From positions 1-16,831 of the forward strand of contig CAMJDE010000011.1 of the NCBI GenBank assembly GCA_946404295.1: a DNA stretch of 16,831 nt, read 5' to 3'. The position numbers and the translations under genes are program-made. Positions 1-6,918 of the stretch are shown piece after piece (within the stretch, counting starts at the first letter, position 1; each line of letters begins with the position of its first letter). The notes beneath the pieces were generated by a model. It had not been told where the DNA came from. It saw only the letters and a list, made by a program, of their open reading frames with translations, and did not search any database. Source of the stretch: an uncultured Clostridia bacterium. GTDB lineage: Bacteria; Bacillota; Clostridia; Oscillospirales; CAG-272.

Positions 1-55
1 CGAGCGAGAACGAACCGGCGCAACGATAGAATGCATAGCTCCCAATGGTCAAGAG
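1..55 (-). repeat. 55-bp exact repeat in LRR region, copy 1
   Basis: These 55 bases are identical to 361-415. In frame they encode LLTIGSYAFYRCAGSFS, an LRR_5-type unit. The two copies lie exactly 360 bp (120 codons) apart. The match may extend left of the window for this copy. Confidence 0.9.
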
Positions 56-3000
56 ATGGTTGCCGAGTGAAACCGAAGATATGCCCGAACTACCGGCAAA
101 GGAGTAACCGGGAATAGATTCAACGCTGTTTCCAATTACAATTGTTGCGAGATTAGAACAACCATCGAACAGGTAATCGGTATAGCCGTAACGGTAGTTG
201 TAAGAACAGTTAACGGCGTTCCAAGTGAGCGATGCGAGAGAAGAACAGCTGTTGAACGCATTATCGCCAACACTTTCAACGCCTGTTCCAATGGTAAGCG
301 AAGTTATTCCGGAAGAGGTGAACGCATAGTTCCCGATGCTTGTTACGCTATCCGGAACGACGAGCGAGAACGAACCGGCGCAACGATAGAATGCATAGCT
401 CCCAATGGTCAAGAGGTTGCTCGGAAGTGTGATCGAGGTGAGACCGGGGCAATTGTAGAACGCACCTCGAAGGATGTTTCCGCCCGTAATCGTGACCGAA
501 CGGAGCGAGGCGGGGATATAGTAGTAACTGTACGTCGTTGAACTGGTGCTGCTACCGTAATAGTATTGCTGCGTTTTGGTACCGCCGGTGTAGCTGGTCG
601 TTCCGAAGATATAGCCGAACGGGTACTGGTAGGTGTCCGAGGAGGTCTTGCCCGCCGTTCCGCCGACGAACGGGATCGTCATGCTGACCAGCCCGGAGCA
701 TCCCTTGAAGGCGCCCTGCCCGATGCTCGTGACGGTGTTCGGGAGCGTGATGCTCGTCAGGCGCGTGTAGTCGGCGAAGGCGTCGGACGCGATCGACCGG
801 ACGATCATCCCACCCAGGTTGGAAGGGATGTTGAGCGTCGAGACGTTCTGCCTGCAGTAGTCGGTGACGCCGGTGATCTCGCCCGCTCCGTTGGTCGTGA
901 GATAGCACTCCCACCGCGCCGCAAGGTTCAGGTCGGCGGCGTTGCCCCTCAGGTTGGTGACTTGCGTTCCGCTTGCGGTAAACCAGCCGAGGAAGCGGTA
1001 GCAGTTCCGCGTCGGGTTGAGCAGATAGACGTTGTCGATGATCTGATAACTCGTCGGGTTGCTTCCCTGAAGCGTCCCGCCGTTCAGGTTGTAGGAGACC
1101 GAGTAGGTATTGATCGACCAGGACGCCGTAAAGGATTTCGCCCCGGTGGAGCCGCGTTCGATCACTCCGTCGTCCGACCAACCCGTGAAGGTGTAACCGA
1201 GGCGGGTCGGGTCGGCGAGAGCGACTTCGTCCTCGATCGTGTAGGTGGCGGGGTTGCTTGCGTTGTTCGTGCCGCCGTCCAGGTTGTAGGTGATCGCGTA
1301 GTTGATCGCCGTCCAGTTGGCGACGAAGGTCTTTTCTCCTGTCGAGCCGCGGGCGATCGTGCCGCCGTTTGACCAACCGTTGAAGGTGTAACCGACGCGC
1401 GACAGATCCGCGAGGGCGACCTCGTCCTCGACGGTGTAGGTCGCCGGGTTGTTCTCGTCGTTCTCCACGCCGCCCGTCTGATAGGTAATGGGGTAGTGAA
1501 CGATCGTCCAGGTGGCGACGAAGGTCTTCGCCCCGGTCGAGCCGCGTTCGATCACTCCGTCGTCCGACCAGCCGTTGAAGGTGTAGCCGAGACGGATTGG
1601 ATCGGCGAGGGCGACTTCGTCTTCAACCGTGTAGGTGGCGGGGTTGTTCTCGTTGTTGGTTCCGCCGTCCAGGTTGTAGGTAATCGCGTAGTTGATCGGG
1701 GTCCAGCTCGCGACGAAGGTCTTTTCTCCTGTCGAGCCGCGTTCAATCACTCCGCCGTCAGACCAGCCCGCGAAGGTGTAGCCGTTGCGGGTCGGATCGG
1801 CAAGTTCGATCTCGTCCTCGACGGTGTAGGCTGAGGGGTTGTTTTCGTTGTTCGTGCCGCCGTTCAGGGTATAGGCGATCGGGTAGTCGATCACGGTCCA
1901 AGTGGCGACGAAGGTCTTCGCCCCGGTGGAGCCGCGTTCAATCGCGCCGCCGTCAGACCAGCCGTTGAAGGTGTAACCGAGGCGGGTCGGGTCGGCGAGA
2001 GCGACTTCGTCCTCGATCGTGTAGGTGGCGGGGTTGCTTTCGTTGTTCGTTCCGCCGTTCAGGTTGTAAGTGATCGCGTAGTTGATCGGGGTCCAGCTCG
2101 CGACGAAGGTCTTTTCTCCTGTCGAGCCGCGGGCGATGACGCCGCCGTCCGACCAACCCGTGAAGGTGTAGCCGAGGCGGGTGGGGTCGGCAAGTTCAAT
2201 TTCGTCTTCAACCGTGTAGGCGGCAGGGTTGTTTTCGCTGTTCGTGCCGCCGTTCAGGGTATAGGCGATCGCGTAGTCGATCACGGTCCACGAAGCGACG
2301 AAGGTCTTTGCTCCGGTCGAGCCGCGTTCAATCGCGCCGTCGTCCGACCAACCGTTGAAGGTATAGCCGAGACGGATTGGATCGGCGAGAGCGACTTCGT
2401 CCTCGATCGTATAGGTCGCGGGGTTGTTCTCGTTGTTGGTTCCGCCGTTCAGGTTGTAGGTGATCGCATAGTTGATCGGCGTCCACGAAGCGACGAAGGT
2501 CTTCGCCCCGGTGGAGCCCTTTTCGATCGCTCCGCCGTTTGACCAACCGTTGAAGGTGTAACCGTTGCGGGTCGGGTTGGCAAGTTCGATCGCGTCCTCG
2601 ACGGTGTAGGTCGCCGGGTTATTCCCGTCGTTGGTACCGCCGTTCAGGGTGTAGTTGATCGCGTAGTCGATGACGGTCCACGATGCTACGAAGGTCTTTT
2701 CTCCCGTCGAACCGAGTTCGATCGTGCCGTCGTCCGACCAGCCGTTGAAGGTGTAGCCGAGGCGAGTCGGGTCGGCGAGGGCGACCTCGTCCTCAATCGT
2801 GTAGGTTGCCGGGTTCGCCTGGGCGTTGGTGCCGCCGTTCAGGGTGTAATTGATCGTATAGTTGATCGGGGTCCAGTTGGCGACGAAGGTCTTTTCTCCT
2901 GTCGAGCCCTTTTCGATCGTTCCGCCGTCGGACCAGCCGTTGAAGGTGTAGCCGTTGCGGGTCGGGTCGGCGAGGGCGATTTCGTCCTCAATCGTGTAGG

Positions 3001-4135
3001 TGGCGGGGTTGTTTTCGTTGTTTGTCCCGCCGTTCATGGTGTAGGTGATCGCGTAGTCGATCACGGTCCATTGCGCGGTGATCGACAGGGGTTGTTCAAC
3101 GGCGTCGCAACCCGCAAGGCTGTCCCAACCCGCAAAATCGTAGCCGGAACGGGCAAACGCGGGGATTGCGGCGGCGGCGCCGTAGCGCACCGATTGCGTC
3201 GCCGCTCCCTCGGTCAGCGTTCCGCCGTTGCCGTTGAAGGTGACGACGTAGCGGTCACGGGAATAAAGCATTGTCAAGACGAGCGATCCGTCGGGGGCGA
3301 CGATCCCGTTCGGGGTGCTCTTCGTCGCCGAATAGGTAAAGTGCTCGAAACTCTTTTGCTCCGCCGTGACGGCGGCGTCGGTCGTGCCGGTTTTTGGCTC
3401 GGTCAGGACCTTGTCGTATCCCGTTCCCGCCACGCTCTCCAGATAGTATTCGACGACGTAGGGGGTGTCGGCGTCGGGAGTCCAGGAGGCGGTCACGGTC
3501 AGGTTTTCCACGATCGACTCCTCAAAGTTGTGATCCCATCCGGCAAAGGTATAGCCGATGCGGGACGTGGTCGGTTCGGTCGCCGTCCGGCGCTCCTCGA
3601 CCTCCTGCGAGGCAACGAGGGTCCCGCCGTTCGAGTCAAAGGTCACCGTATAGAGCGGGCGGCGGTGGATCACGGCGGTATAGTTCGTTCTGTGCGCCGG
3701 GTTTTCGGCAATGACGATCAGCGAAAAAACGTTGTCGCCGGGCTCGAGCGGAACGAACGCGTCAAAATAATCGACGACGCTGCCCTGCACGGTCGCCTTG
3801 ATTTTCATATATGCATTTTCGCTGATCGTGATCGCGTCGGCGAGAGCGTAGGACGCCGTCGCGTTGGGAACCTCCAGATAAAGGGTCGTTGCGTCGCCGA
3901 ACACGAAGTCCCCGCAGGAAACGATTTCCGCTTCGGTGGACAACGTCGTTTCGGGAACCGTCGTTGCGGGCGGCTCGGTCGCGGATGCCGTCGTGGAAGC
4001 GTCTGTCACGGCGGGTCTCGTCGTGGTCGTTGCGTCGGCGGACGCGCTCGGCGACCGACTGCAACCGCAGGAAGCAAACAGCAAAGCAAGACAAAGGACG
4101 ATCAGCGCGAAGGCAAGAAGTCGAAGCGTTTTCAT
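1..4135 (-). CDS. Giant surface lipoprotein with InlB-type repeats and BspA-like LRRs (C-terminus beyond window)
   Basis: A single open frame runs from the ATG at 4135-4133 to the left edge (1378 codons, no stop). I read it through by following the repeats in frame. It starts with a lipoprotein signal peptide (basic MKTLR, hydrophobic core, lipobox LFASC, Cys23). A Thr/Ser/Pro-rich spacer (about 26-66) and a cadherin-like beta-sandwich region (about 69-157) follow. Then come an InlB-type module (about 158-225), a MucBP-like module (about 226-292, ending GSLVLTMLYSRD), and a second divergent InlB-type module (293-355). Ten 65-residue repeats (356-1005) and one 69-residue repeat (1006-1074) are next, then LRR_5/BspA-like repeats such as LTSITLPNTVTSIGQGAF. 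InlB-type repeats match the Listeria-Bacteroides repeat family (Flg_new). In known proteins both repeat types act extracellularly in adhesion or binding; the ligand here is unknown. The gene is transcribed alone from a strong promoter. The LRR part is visibly less GC-rich than the repeat part. The missing C-terminus could hold a further anchor or catalytic domain. Confidence 0.93.
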   Translation of the reverse strand, partial: MKTLRLLAFALIVLCLALLFASCGCSRSPSASADATTTTRPAVTDASTTASATEPPATTVPETTLSTEAEIVSCGDFVFGDATTLYLEVPNATASYALADAITISENAYMKIKATVQGSVVDYFDAFVPLEPGDNVFSLIVIAENPAHRTNYTAVIHRRPLYTVTFDSNGGTLVASQEVEERRTATEPTTSRIGYTFAGWDHNFEESIVENLTVTASWTPDADTPYVVEYYLESVAGTGYDKVLTEPKTGTTDAAVTAEQKSFEHFTYSATKSTPNGIVAPDGSLVLTMLYSRDRYVVTFNGNGGTLTEGAATQSVRYGAAAAIPAFARSGYDFAGWDSLAGCDAVEQPLSITAQWTVIDYAITYTMNGGTNNENNPATYTIEDEIALADPTRNGYTFNGWSDGGTIEKGSTGEKTFVANWTPINYTINYTLNGGTNAQANPATYTIEDEVALADPTRLGYTFNGWSDDGTIELGSTGEKTFVASWTVIDYAINYTLNGGTNDGNNPATYTVEDAIELANPTRNGYTFNGWSNGGAIEKGSTGAKTFVASWTPINYAITYNLNGGTNNENNPATYTIEDEVALADPIRLGYTFNGWSDDGAIERGSTGAKTFVASWTVIDYAIAYTLNGGTNSENNPAAYTVEDEIELADPTRLGYTFTGWSDGGVIARGSTGEKTFVASWTPINYAITYNLNGGTNNESNPATYTIEDEVALADPTRLGYTFNGWSDGGAIERGSTGAKTFVATWTVIDYPIAYTLNGGTNNENNPSAYTVEDEIELADPTRNGYTFAGWSDGGVIERGSTGEKTFVASWTPINYAITYNLDGGTNNENNPATYTVEDEVALADPIRLGYTFNGWSDDGVIERGSTGAKTFVATWTIVHYPITYQTGGVENDENNPATYTVEDEVALADLSRVGYTFNGWSNGGTIARGSTGEKTFVANWTAINYAITYNLDGGTNNASNPATYTIEDEVALADPTRLGYTFTGWSDDGVIERGSTGAKSFTASWSINTYSVSYNLNGGTLQGSNPTSYQIIDNVYLLNPTRNCYRFLGWFTASGTQVTNLRGNAADLNLAARWECYLTTNGAGEITGVTDYCRQNVSTLNIPSNLGGMIVRSIASDAFADYTRLTSITLPNTVTSIGQGAFKGCSGLVSMTIPFVGGTAGKTSSDTYQYPFGYIFGTTSYTGGTKTQQYYYGSSTSSTTYSYYYIPASLRSVTITGGNILRGAFYNCPGLTSITLPSNLLTIGSYAFYRCAGSFSLVVPDSVTSIGNYAFTSSGITSLTIGTGVESVGDNAFNSCSSLASLTWNAVNCSYNYRYGYTDYLFDGCSNLATIVIGNSVESIPGYSFAGSSGISSVSLGNHLLTIGSYAFYRCAGSFSL
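361..415 (-). repeat. 55-bp exact repeat in LRR region, copy 2
   Basis: Partner of the repeat at 1-55, in the same frame, same strand and same protein segment. Identity ends at 416, where the two copies differ. An exact 55-bp match inside otherwise diverged LRRs points to recent duplication or gene conversion. Confidence 0.9.
1121..3070 (-). repeat. Tandem array of ten 195-bp coding repeats
   Basis: The conserved Trp codon (cca on the plus strand) ends at 3070, 2875, 2680, 2485, 2290, 2095, 1900, 1705, 1510, 1315 and 1120. That gives ten units of exactly 195 bp (65 residues) with no indel. Each unit reads roughly W-T-x-I-x-Y-A-I-x-Y, then LNGGTNNENNPATYTIEDE, ALADPTR, GYTFNGWSDGG and GSTGEKTFVA. 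Neighbouring units differ at scattered sites, so the copies are not a very recent expansion. The next unit (1120 to 914) is 69 residues and closes the array. Confidence 0.95.
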
Positions 4136-4177
4136 AATAATGCCCCGTTTTTTCTTATTTTGGGAACCTACTGTAAT

Positions 4178-4207
4178 ATTATAACCATAAGAGAATATTT
4201 TTGTCAA
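4178..4207 (-). promoter_or_regulatory. Sigma-A promoter of the surface lipoprotein gene
   Basis: On the minus strand there is a perfect -35 TTGACA (4207-4202), an 18-bp spacer and a perfect -10 TATAAT (4183-4178). The expected start is near 4170, giving a leader of about 35 nt before the ATG at 4135. The leader has a purine patch (GGGG) about 8 nt before the start codon as the likely ribosome binding site. Both consensus hexamers imply strong basal expression. Confidence 0.85.
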
Positions 4208-4210
4208 GAG

Positions 4211-4241
4211 ACAAAAAGAGGCGGCGCGTTTGTCGCGCCGC
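4211..4241 (-). terminator. Intrinsic terminator just upstream of the lipoprotein promoter
   Basis: On the minus strand a perfect 8-bp stem, GCGGCGCG with CGCGCCGC (4241-4234 and 4228-4221), has a 5-nt loop and is followed by CTCTTTTTGT. The U-tract ends 4 bp before the -35 box of the lipoprotein promoter. It would stop read-through from pheST and insulate that promoter. Confidence 0.75.
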
Positions 4242-4351
4242 AGGGTGATCCTTCTTTGAAGATTTGCGCGACGATAATCGCCGCGCGGGGGTCGCGTGGT
4301 CGTTCCGCATCTAAAAGCAGAGCGAACCGACACAGTTGCGGCTATAGAACC

Positions 4352-4379
4352 GCAAAACGGCGCCGAGGCGCCGTTTTGC
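4352..4379. terminator. Likely bidirectional terminator downstream of pheT
   Basis: A 13-bp perfect inverted repeat (GCAAAACGGCGCC at 4352-4364, its complement at 4367-4379) has only two bases between the arms. A-rich and T-rich ends give a GC-rich core followed by a TTTT run in either direction. It lies about 150 bp after the pheT stop and is the best candidate for ending the pheST transcript. Confidence 0.7.
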
Positions 4380-4432
4380 TCTTAACAATAATCCATTATT
4401 GAAGTTCTTTGCCGAGCTTTCCATACCGTCAT

Positions 4433-4519
4433 CCGCACCGTTGGTGCGGGCGACGCTCGAAAGAAAGCGCGAAAGCCCCTTCCGGCGCGCGGTTCGCGCC
4501 ACCTCCCCCGGAGGGGAGG
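4433..4519. repeat. Cluster of three GC-rich hairpins, possible interspersed intergenic repeat
   Basis: Three perfect small stems follow one another: CCGCACC/GGTGCGG (4433-4449, 3-nt loop), GGCGCG/CGCGCC (4484-4500, 5-nt loop) and CCTCCCC/GGGGAGG (4502-4519, 4-nt loop). The last begins 9 bp from the pheT stop codon. The style resembles REP-like intergenic elements of GC-rich Clostridia, but only one copy is in this window, so repetitiveness in the genome is inferred. Confidence 0.45.
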
Positions 4520-4527
4520 CAACGGGG

Positions 4528-6903
4528 TCAGACCGTTTTCAACGCCATGCCGAACTTGTCGGCGAGGGCGGAGACGAGGGCGTCGACCGAGGGCTGGATC
4601 TCGGTGCGGGCGAGGGTGCGTTCGTCGGACGAGAACCCGAAGCGGAGCGTGACCGACTCGCCGTTTTCGCCCTCGTAGAGGTCGACGAGCGCCACGTCTT
4701 TCAGGTACTTGCCGGCTGCTTCGCGCGCGGCGTTTTCCACCGCGGCGAAATCGAGTTTGCCGACCGAAGCCGAGAAGGAGAGGTCGACGTCGATGCCGGG
4801 GTACCGCGACGGCTCCTTATAGGCGAGGGGTTTTTCCTCGATCGAGGAGAAAATCTCCATATCCAGTTCAAACGCGAGGACGGACGCTTTCTTGTCGAGT
4901 TTGGCGCGCACCGAGGGGTGCAGGGTGGTGAGGAACCCGACCTCCGCCCCGTCGAGCGACACCGACGAGAGGTTCACCGGGTGCTGCCAGTTGAAGCGCG
5001 GCTCGACCGACGAGAAGTCGGGAAGCCGATGTTTCAGCGTGCGGAAGATCGCCACGAGCATATCGTGCGCGCGGTAGTAGAGCGTCTCTTCGTTTGCCGT
5101 GCGGTCGAAGAGGACGACCCCGAGTTTCTTGCGCTCGTTGCAGTTGCCGTCGGCGTCCAGTCCGTCGACCGTATGCCCGATTTCAAACAGCCCGAACGAA
5201 TCGGCGAAGCCCTTGTTCTCGTAGGCGAACGAGAGCAGCGTCGGGATCATCGAGATCCGGAACGACGCGTGTTCGGGGGTCTGGGCGTTGATCAGGCGCA
5301 CGTTCGCCGGCGTCTCGATCCCGAGGAGTTTGTCCTTGGCGCTGTCGCTCCAGATATACGAATGAACCTCGTGCAGCGAGAAACGCTCGACGAGCAGGTC
5401 CTTGATCCGCTTCGCGTCGGTCGCTTTGACCTCGGCGCGCACGGGATGGAGCGGGGAGAGGGTGGTCGTGATCTTGAAATTGTCGTAGCCGTAGATCCGG
5501 GTGATCTCCTCGATCAGATCGGCTTTGATGGTCACGTCCTTGGTCGCGCGCCACGAGGGCACGTCCACCGTGAACGCGTCGCCGTTCCGGGTCACGCCGA
5601 AGCCGAGCGAGGACAGGGTCGCCGCGATTTCGTCCGACGAGATATCGATGCCGGTGTAGCGATCCACAAAGGGCTTGTCGATCGTCAGGGTGATCTTGTC
5701 GAACCGGTGAACGTAGACGTCGGTCAGGCGGCTGGTCACCTTCGCCGCGGGATCGGCTTTGAAGAGCAGGTCGAGGAAGCGTTCGATCGCCGGAACGGTC
5801 AGTTCGGGATCGAGCATTTTTTCATAGCGCATCGAGGCGTCGGTGCGAAGTCCCAGCCGGGACGAGGTCTTGCGGACAGAGATCCCGTTGAAGTTCGCGC
5901 TCTCGAGGAACAGCGAGTCGGTGTCGTCCTCGATCTCCGAGGCAAGCCCGCCCATCACGCCGGCGATCGCCACGGGTTCGCCGTGAGAGCAGATCATCAG
6001 CGTATTCTCGTCGATATTCCGCTCGACCCCGTCCAGCGTCTTGAAGACGAAGGGGGCGGGGAAGCGTCCGACCTCGACCCGATCCACGCGGCGACGGTCG
6101 AAGGCGTGCATCGGCTGCCCGAGTTCCATCATCACGTAGTTGGTCAGGTCGGCGAGCAGATTGATCGCGCGGGAACCGCAGTAGAAGAGCCGGATCCGCA
6201 TATTGACCGGGCTCTTTTTCACCGAGATCCCCTCGACCGTGATCCCCGAATACCGGAAGCAGAGATCGGGCTCTTTCACCTCGATCGAGAGAGGGGGGAG
6301 GTTGTCAAACTCCGCCGTCGGACGGGTCGGCACGGGGCGGAGCGGACGGTTCGCCAGCGTGGCGAATTCGCGCGCGATCCCGTAGTGCCCCCACAGGTCG
6401 GGGCGATTGGTCAGCGATTTGTTGTCGACTTCAAAAAGCAGGTCGTCGATCGCGTAGACCGATTTCAGATCGGTGCCGAGCGGGATATCGTCCTCGATCT
6501 CCATCAGCCCCGAATGGTCGGCGGAGATGCCGAGTTCGGCTTCCGAACAGCACATACCGAACGAGGGGTATCCGGCGATCTCGGCTTTCGCGATCTTGAC
6601 GCCGGAGACCGTCGCCCCGACCGTCGCGAAGGCGACCTTCATCCCCGGGCGCACGTTCGGCGCGCCGCAGACGCAGTCGAGGAGTTCCTTGCCCGTGTCG
6701 ATCTTCAGAAGATGCAGTTTGTTCGAGTTCGGGTGCGCGTCGACCGACGCGATCTTCGCGACGATGACGCCGTTTACGTCGGCGCCCTTCTCGATCACTT
6801 CTTCGACCTCCGCCGTCGAGAGGGTGAAGCGCCGGATCAGGGCGCGGCGATCGAGCCCCGAGAGATCGACGAAGTCGCCGATCCAGTTCATAGAAAGCAG
6901 CAT
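4528..6903 (-). CDS. pheT: Phenylalanine--tRNA ligase beta subunit
   Basis: Beta subunit of the cytosolic alpha2-beta2 phenylalanyl-tRNA synthetase, which charges tRNA-Phe with phenylalanine using ATP. At 791 residues it has normal bacterial length. Domains in order: N-terminal segment MLLSMNWIGDFVDL; EMAP/OB-fold tRNA-binding domain (about 44-150, with NKLHLLKIDTGKELLDCVCG and APNVRPGMKVAFA); the TNRPDLWGHYGIAREFA segment (about 165-181); the B3/B4 editing domain; the B5 domain (with FVDRYTGIDISSDEI and DLIEEITRIYGYDN); a catalytic-like core; and a C-terminal FDX-ACB anticodon-binding domain (roughly the last 95 residues, with KEPSRYPGIDVDLSFSA). The first ATG is preferred because it has GGGAGG 9 nt upstream and matches usual PheT N-termini. 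It starts 15 bp after the pheS stop, so the two subunits are co-expressed. Confidence 0.98.
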   Translation of the reverse strand: MLLSMNWIGDFVDLSGLDRRALIRRFTLSTAEVEEVIEKGADVNGVIVAKIASVDAHPNSNKLHLLKIDTGKELLDCVCGAPNVRPGMKVAFATVGATVSGVKIAKAEIAGYPSFGMCCSEAELGISADHSGLMEIEDDIPLGTDLKSVYAIDDLLFEVDNKSLTNRPDLWGHYGIAREFATLANRPLRPVPTRPTAEFDNLPPLSIEVKEPDLCFRYSGITVEGISVKKSPVNMRIRLFYCGSRAINLLADLTNYVMMELGQPMHAFDRRRVDRVEVGRFPAPFVFKTLDGVERNIDENTLMICSHGEPVAIAGVMGGLASEIEDDTDSLFLESANFNGISVRKTSSRLGLRTDASMRYEKMLDPELTVPAIERFLDLLFKADPAAKVTSRLTDVYVHRFDKITLTIDKPFVDRYTGIDISSDEIAATLSSLGFGVTRNGDAFTVDVPSWRATKDVTIKADLIEEITRIYGYDNFKITTTLSPLHPVRAEVKATDAKRIKDLLVERFSLHEVHSYIWSDSAKDKLLGIETPANVRLINAQTPEHASFRISMIPTLLSFAYENKGFADSFGLFEIGHTVDGLDADGNCNERKKLGVVLFDRTANEETLYYRAHDMLVAIFRTLKHRLPDFSSVEPRFNWQHPVNLSSVSLDGAEVGFLTTLHPSVRAKLDKKASVLAFELDMEIFSSIEEKPLAYKEPSRYPGIDVDLSFSASVGKLDFAAVENAAREAAGKYLKDVALVDLYEGENGESVTLRFGFSSDERTLARTEIQPSVDALVSALADKFGMALKTV

Positions 6904-6918
6904 GGCGTTTATCCTCCC

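Larger units (their letters stand above)
4136..4527. other. Intergenic region between pheT and the lipoprotein gene
   Basis: This 392-bp gap holds no convincing gene. It contains the lipoprotein promoter (4178-4207), a minus-strand terminator (4211-4241), a 13-bp perfect inverted repeat (4352-4379) and three GC-rich hairpins right after pheT (4433-4519). Between 4242 and 4351 I see only a 6-bp stem (TTGCGG/CCGCAA, 4336-4355) that overlaps the neighbouring inverted repeat. Short frames crossing the region have no ribosome binding site or recognisable protein. Confidence 0.7.

Noticed and set aside
552..2546. Several Arg-rich minus-strand open frames inside the repeat array
   Set aside because: They are out-of-frame shadows repeating the same sequence (for example RPRLDRRKDLRR) because the DNA itself repeats. 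The lipoprotein frame runs through all of them.
1121..3070. Regular repeats that might be taken for a CRISPR array
   Set aside because: The period is 195 bp, whole units are alike with no unique spacers, and the frame is continuous protein-coding sequence. No cas gene is present.
4242..4351. Possible small RNA between two terminators on the minus strand
   Set aside because: It would be bracketed by 4352-4379 and 4211-4241, but I find no convincing promoter and no known RNA fold. A 6-bp stem alone is not enough.
3071..4402. Plus-strand open frame of 443 codons opposite the lipoprotein N-terminus
   Set aside because: It runs through the lipoprotein promoter and terminators, has low-complexity Arg/Gly composition, and the opposite frame has a clear signal peptide and modules.
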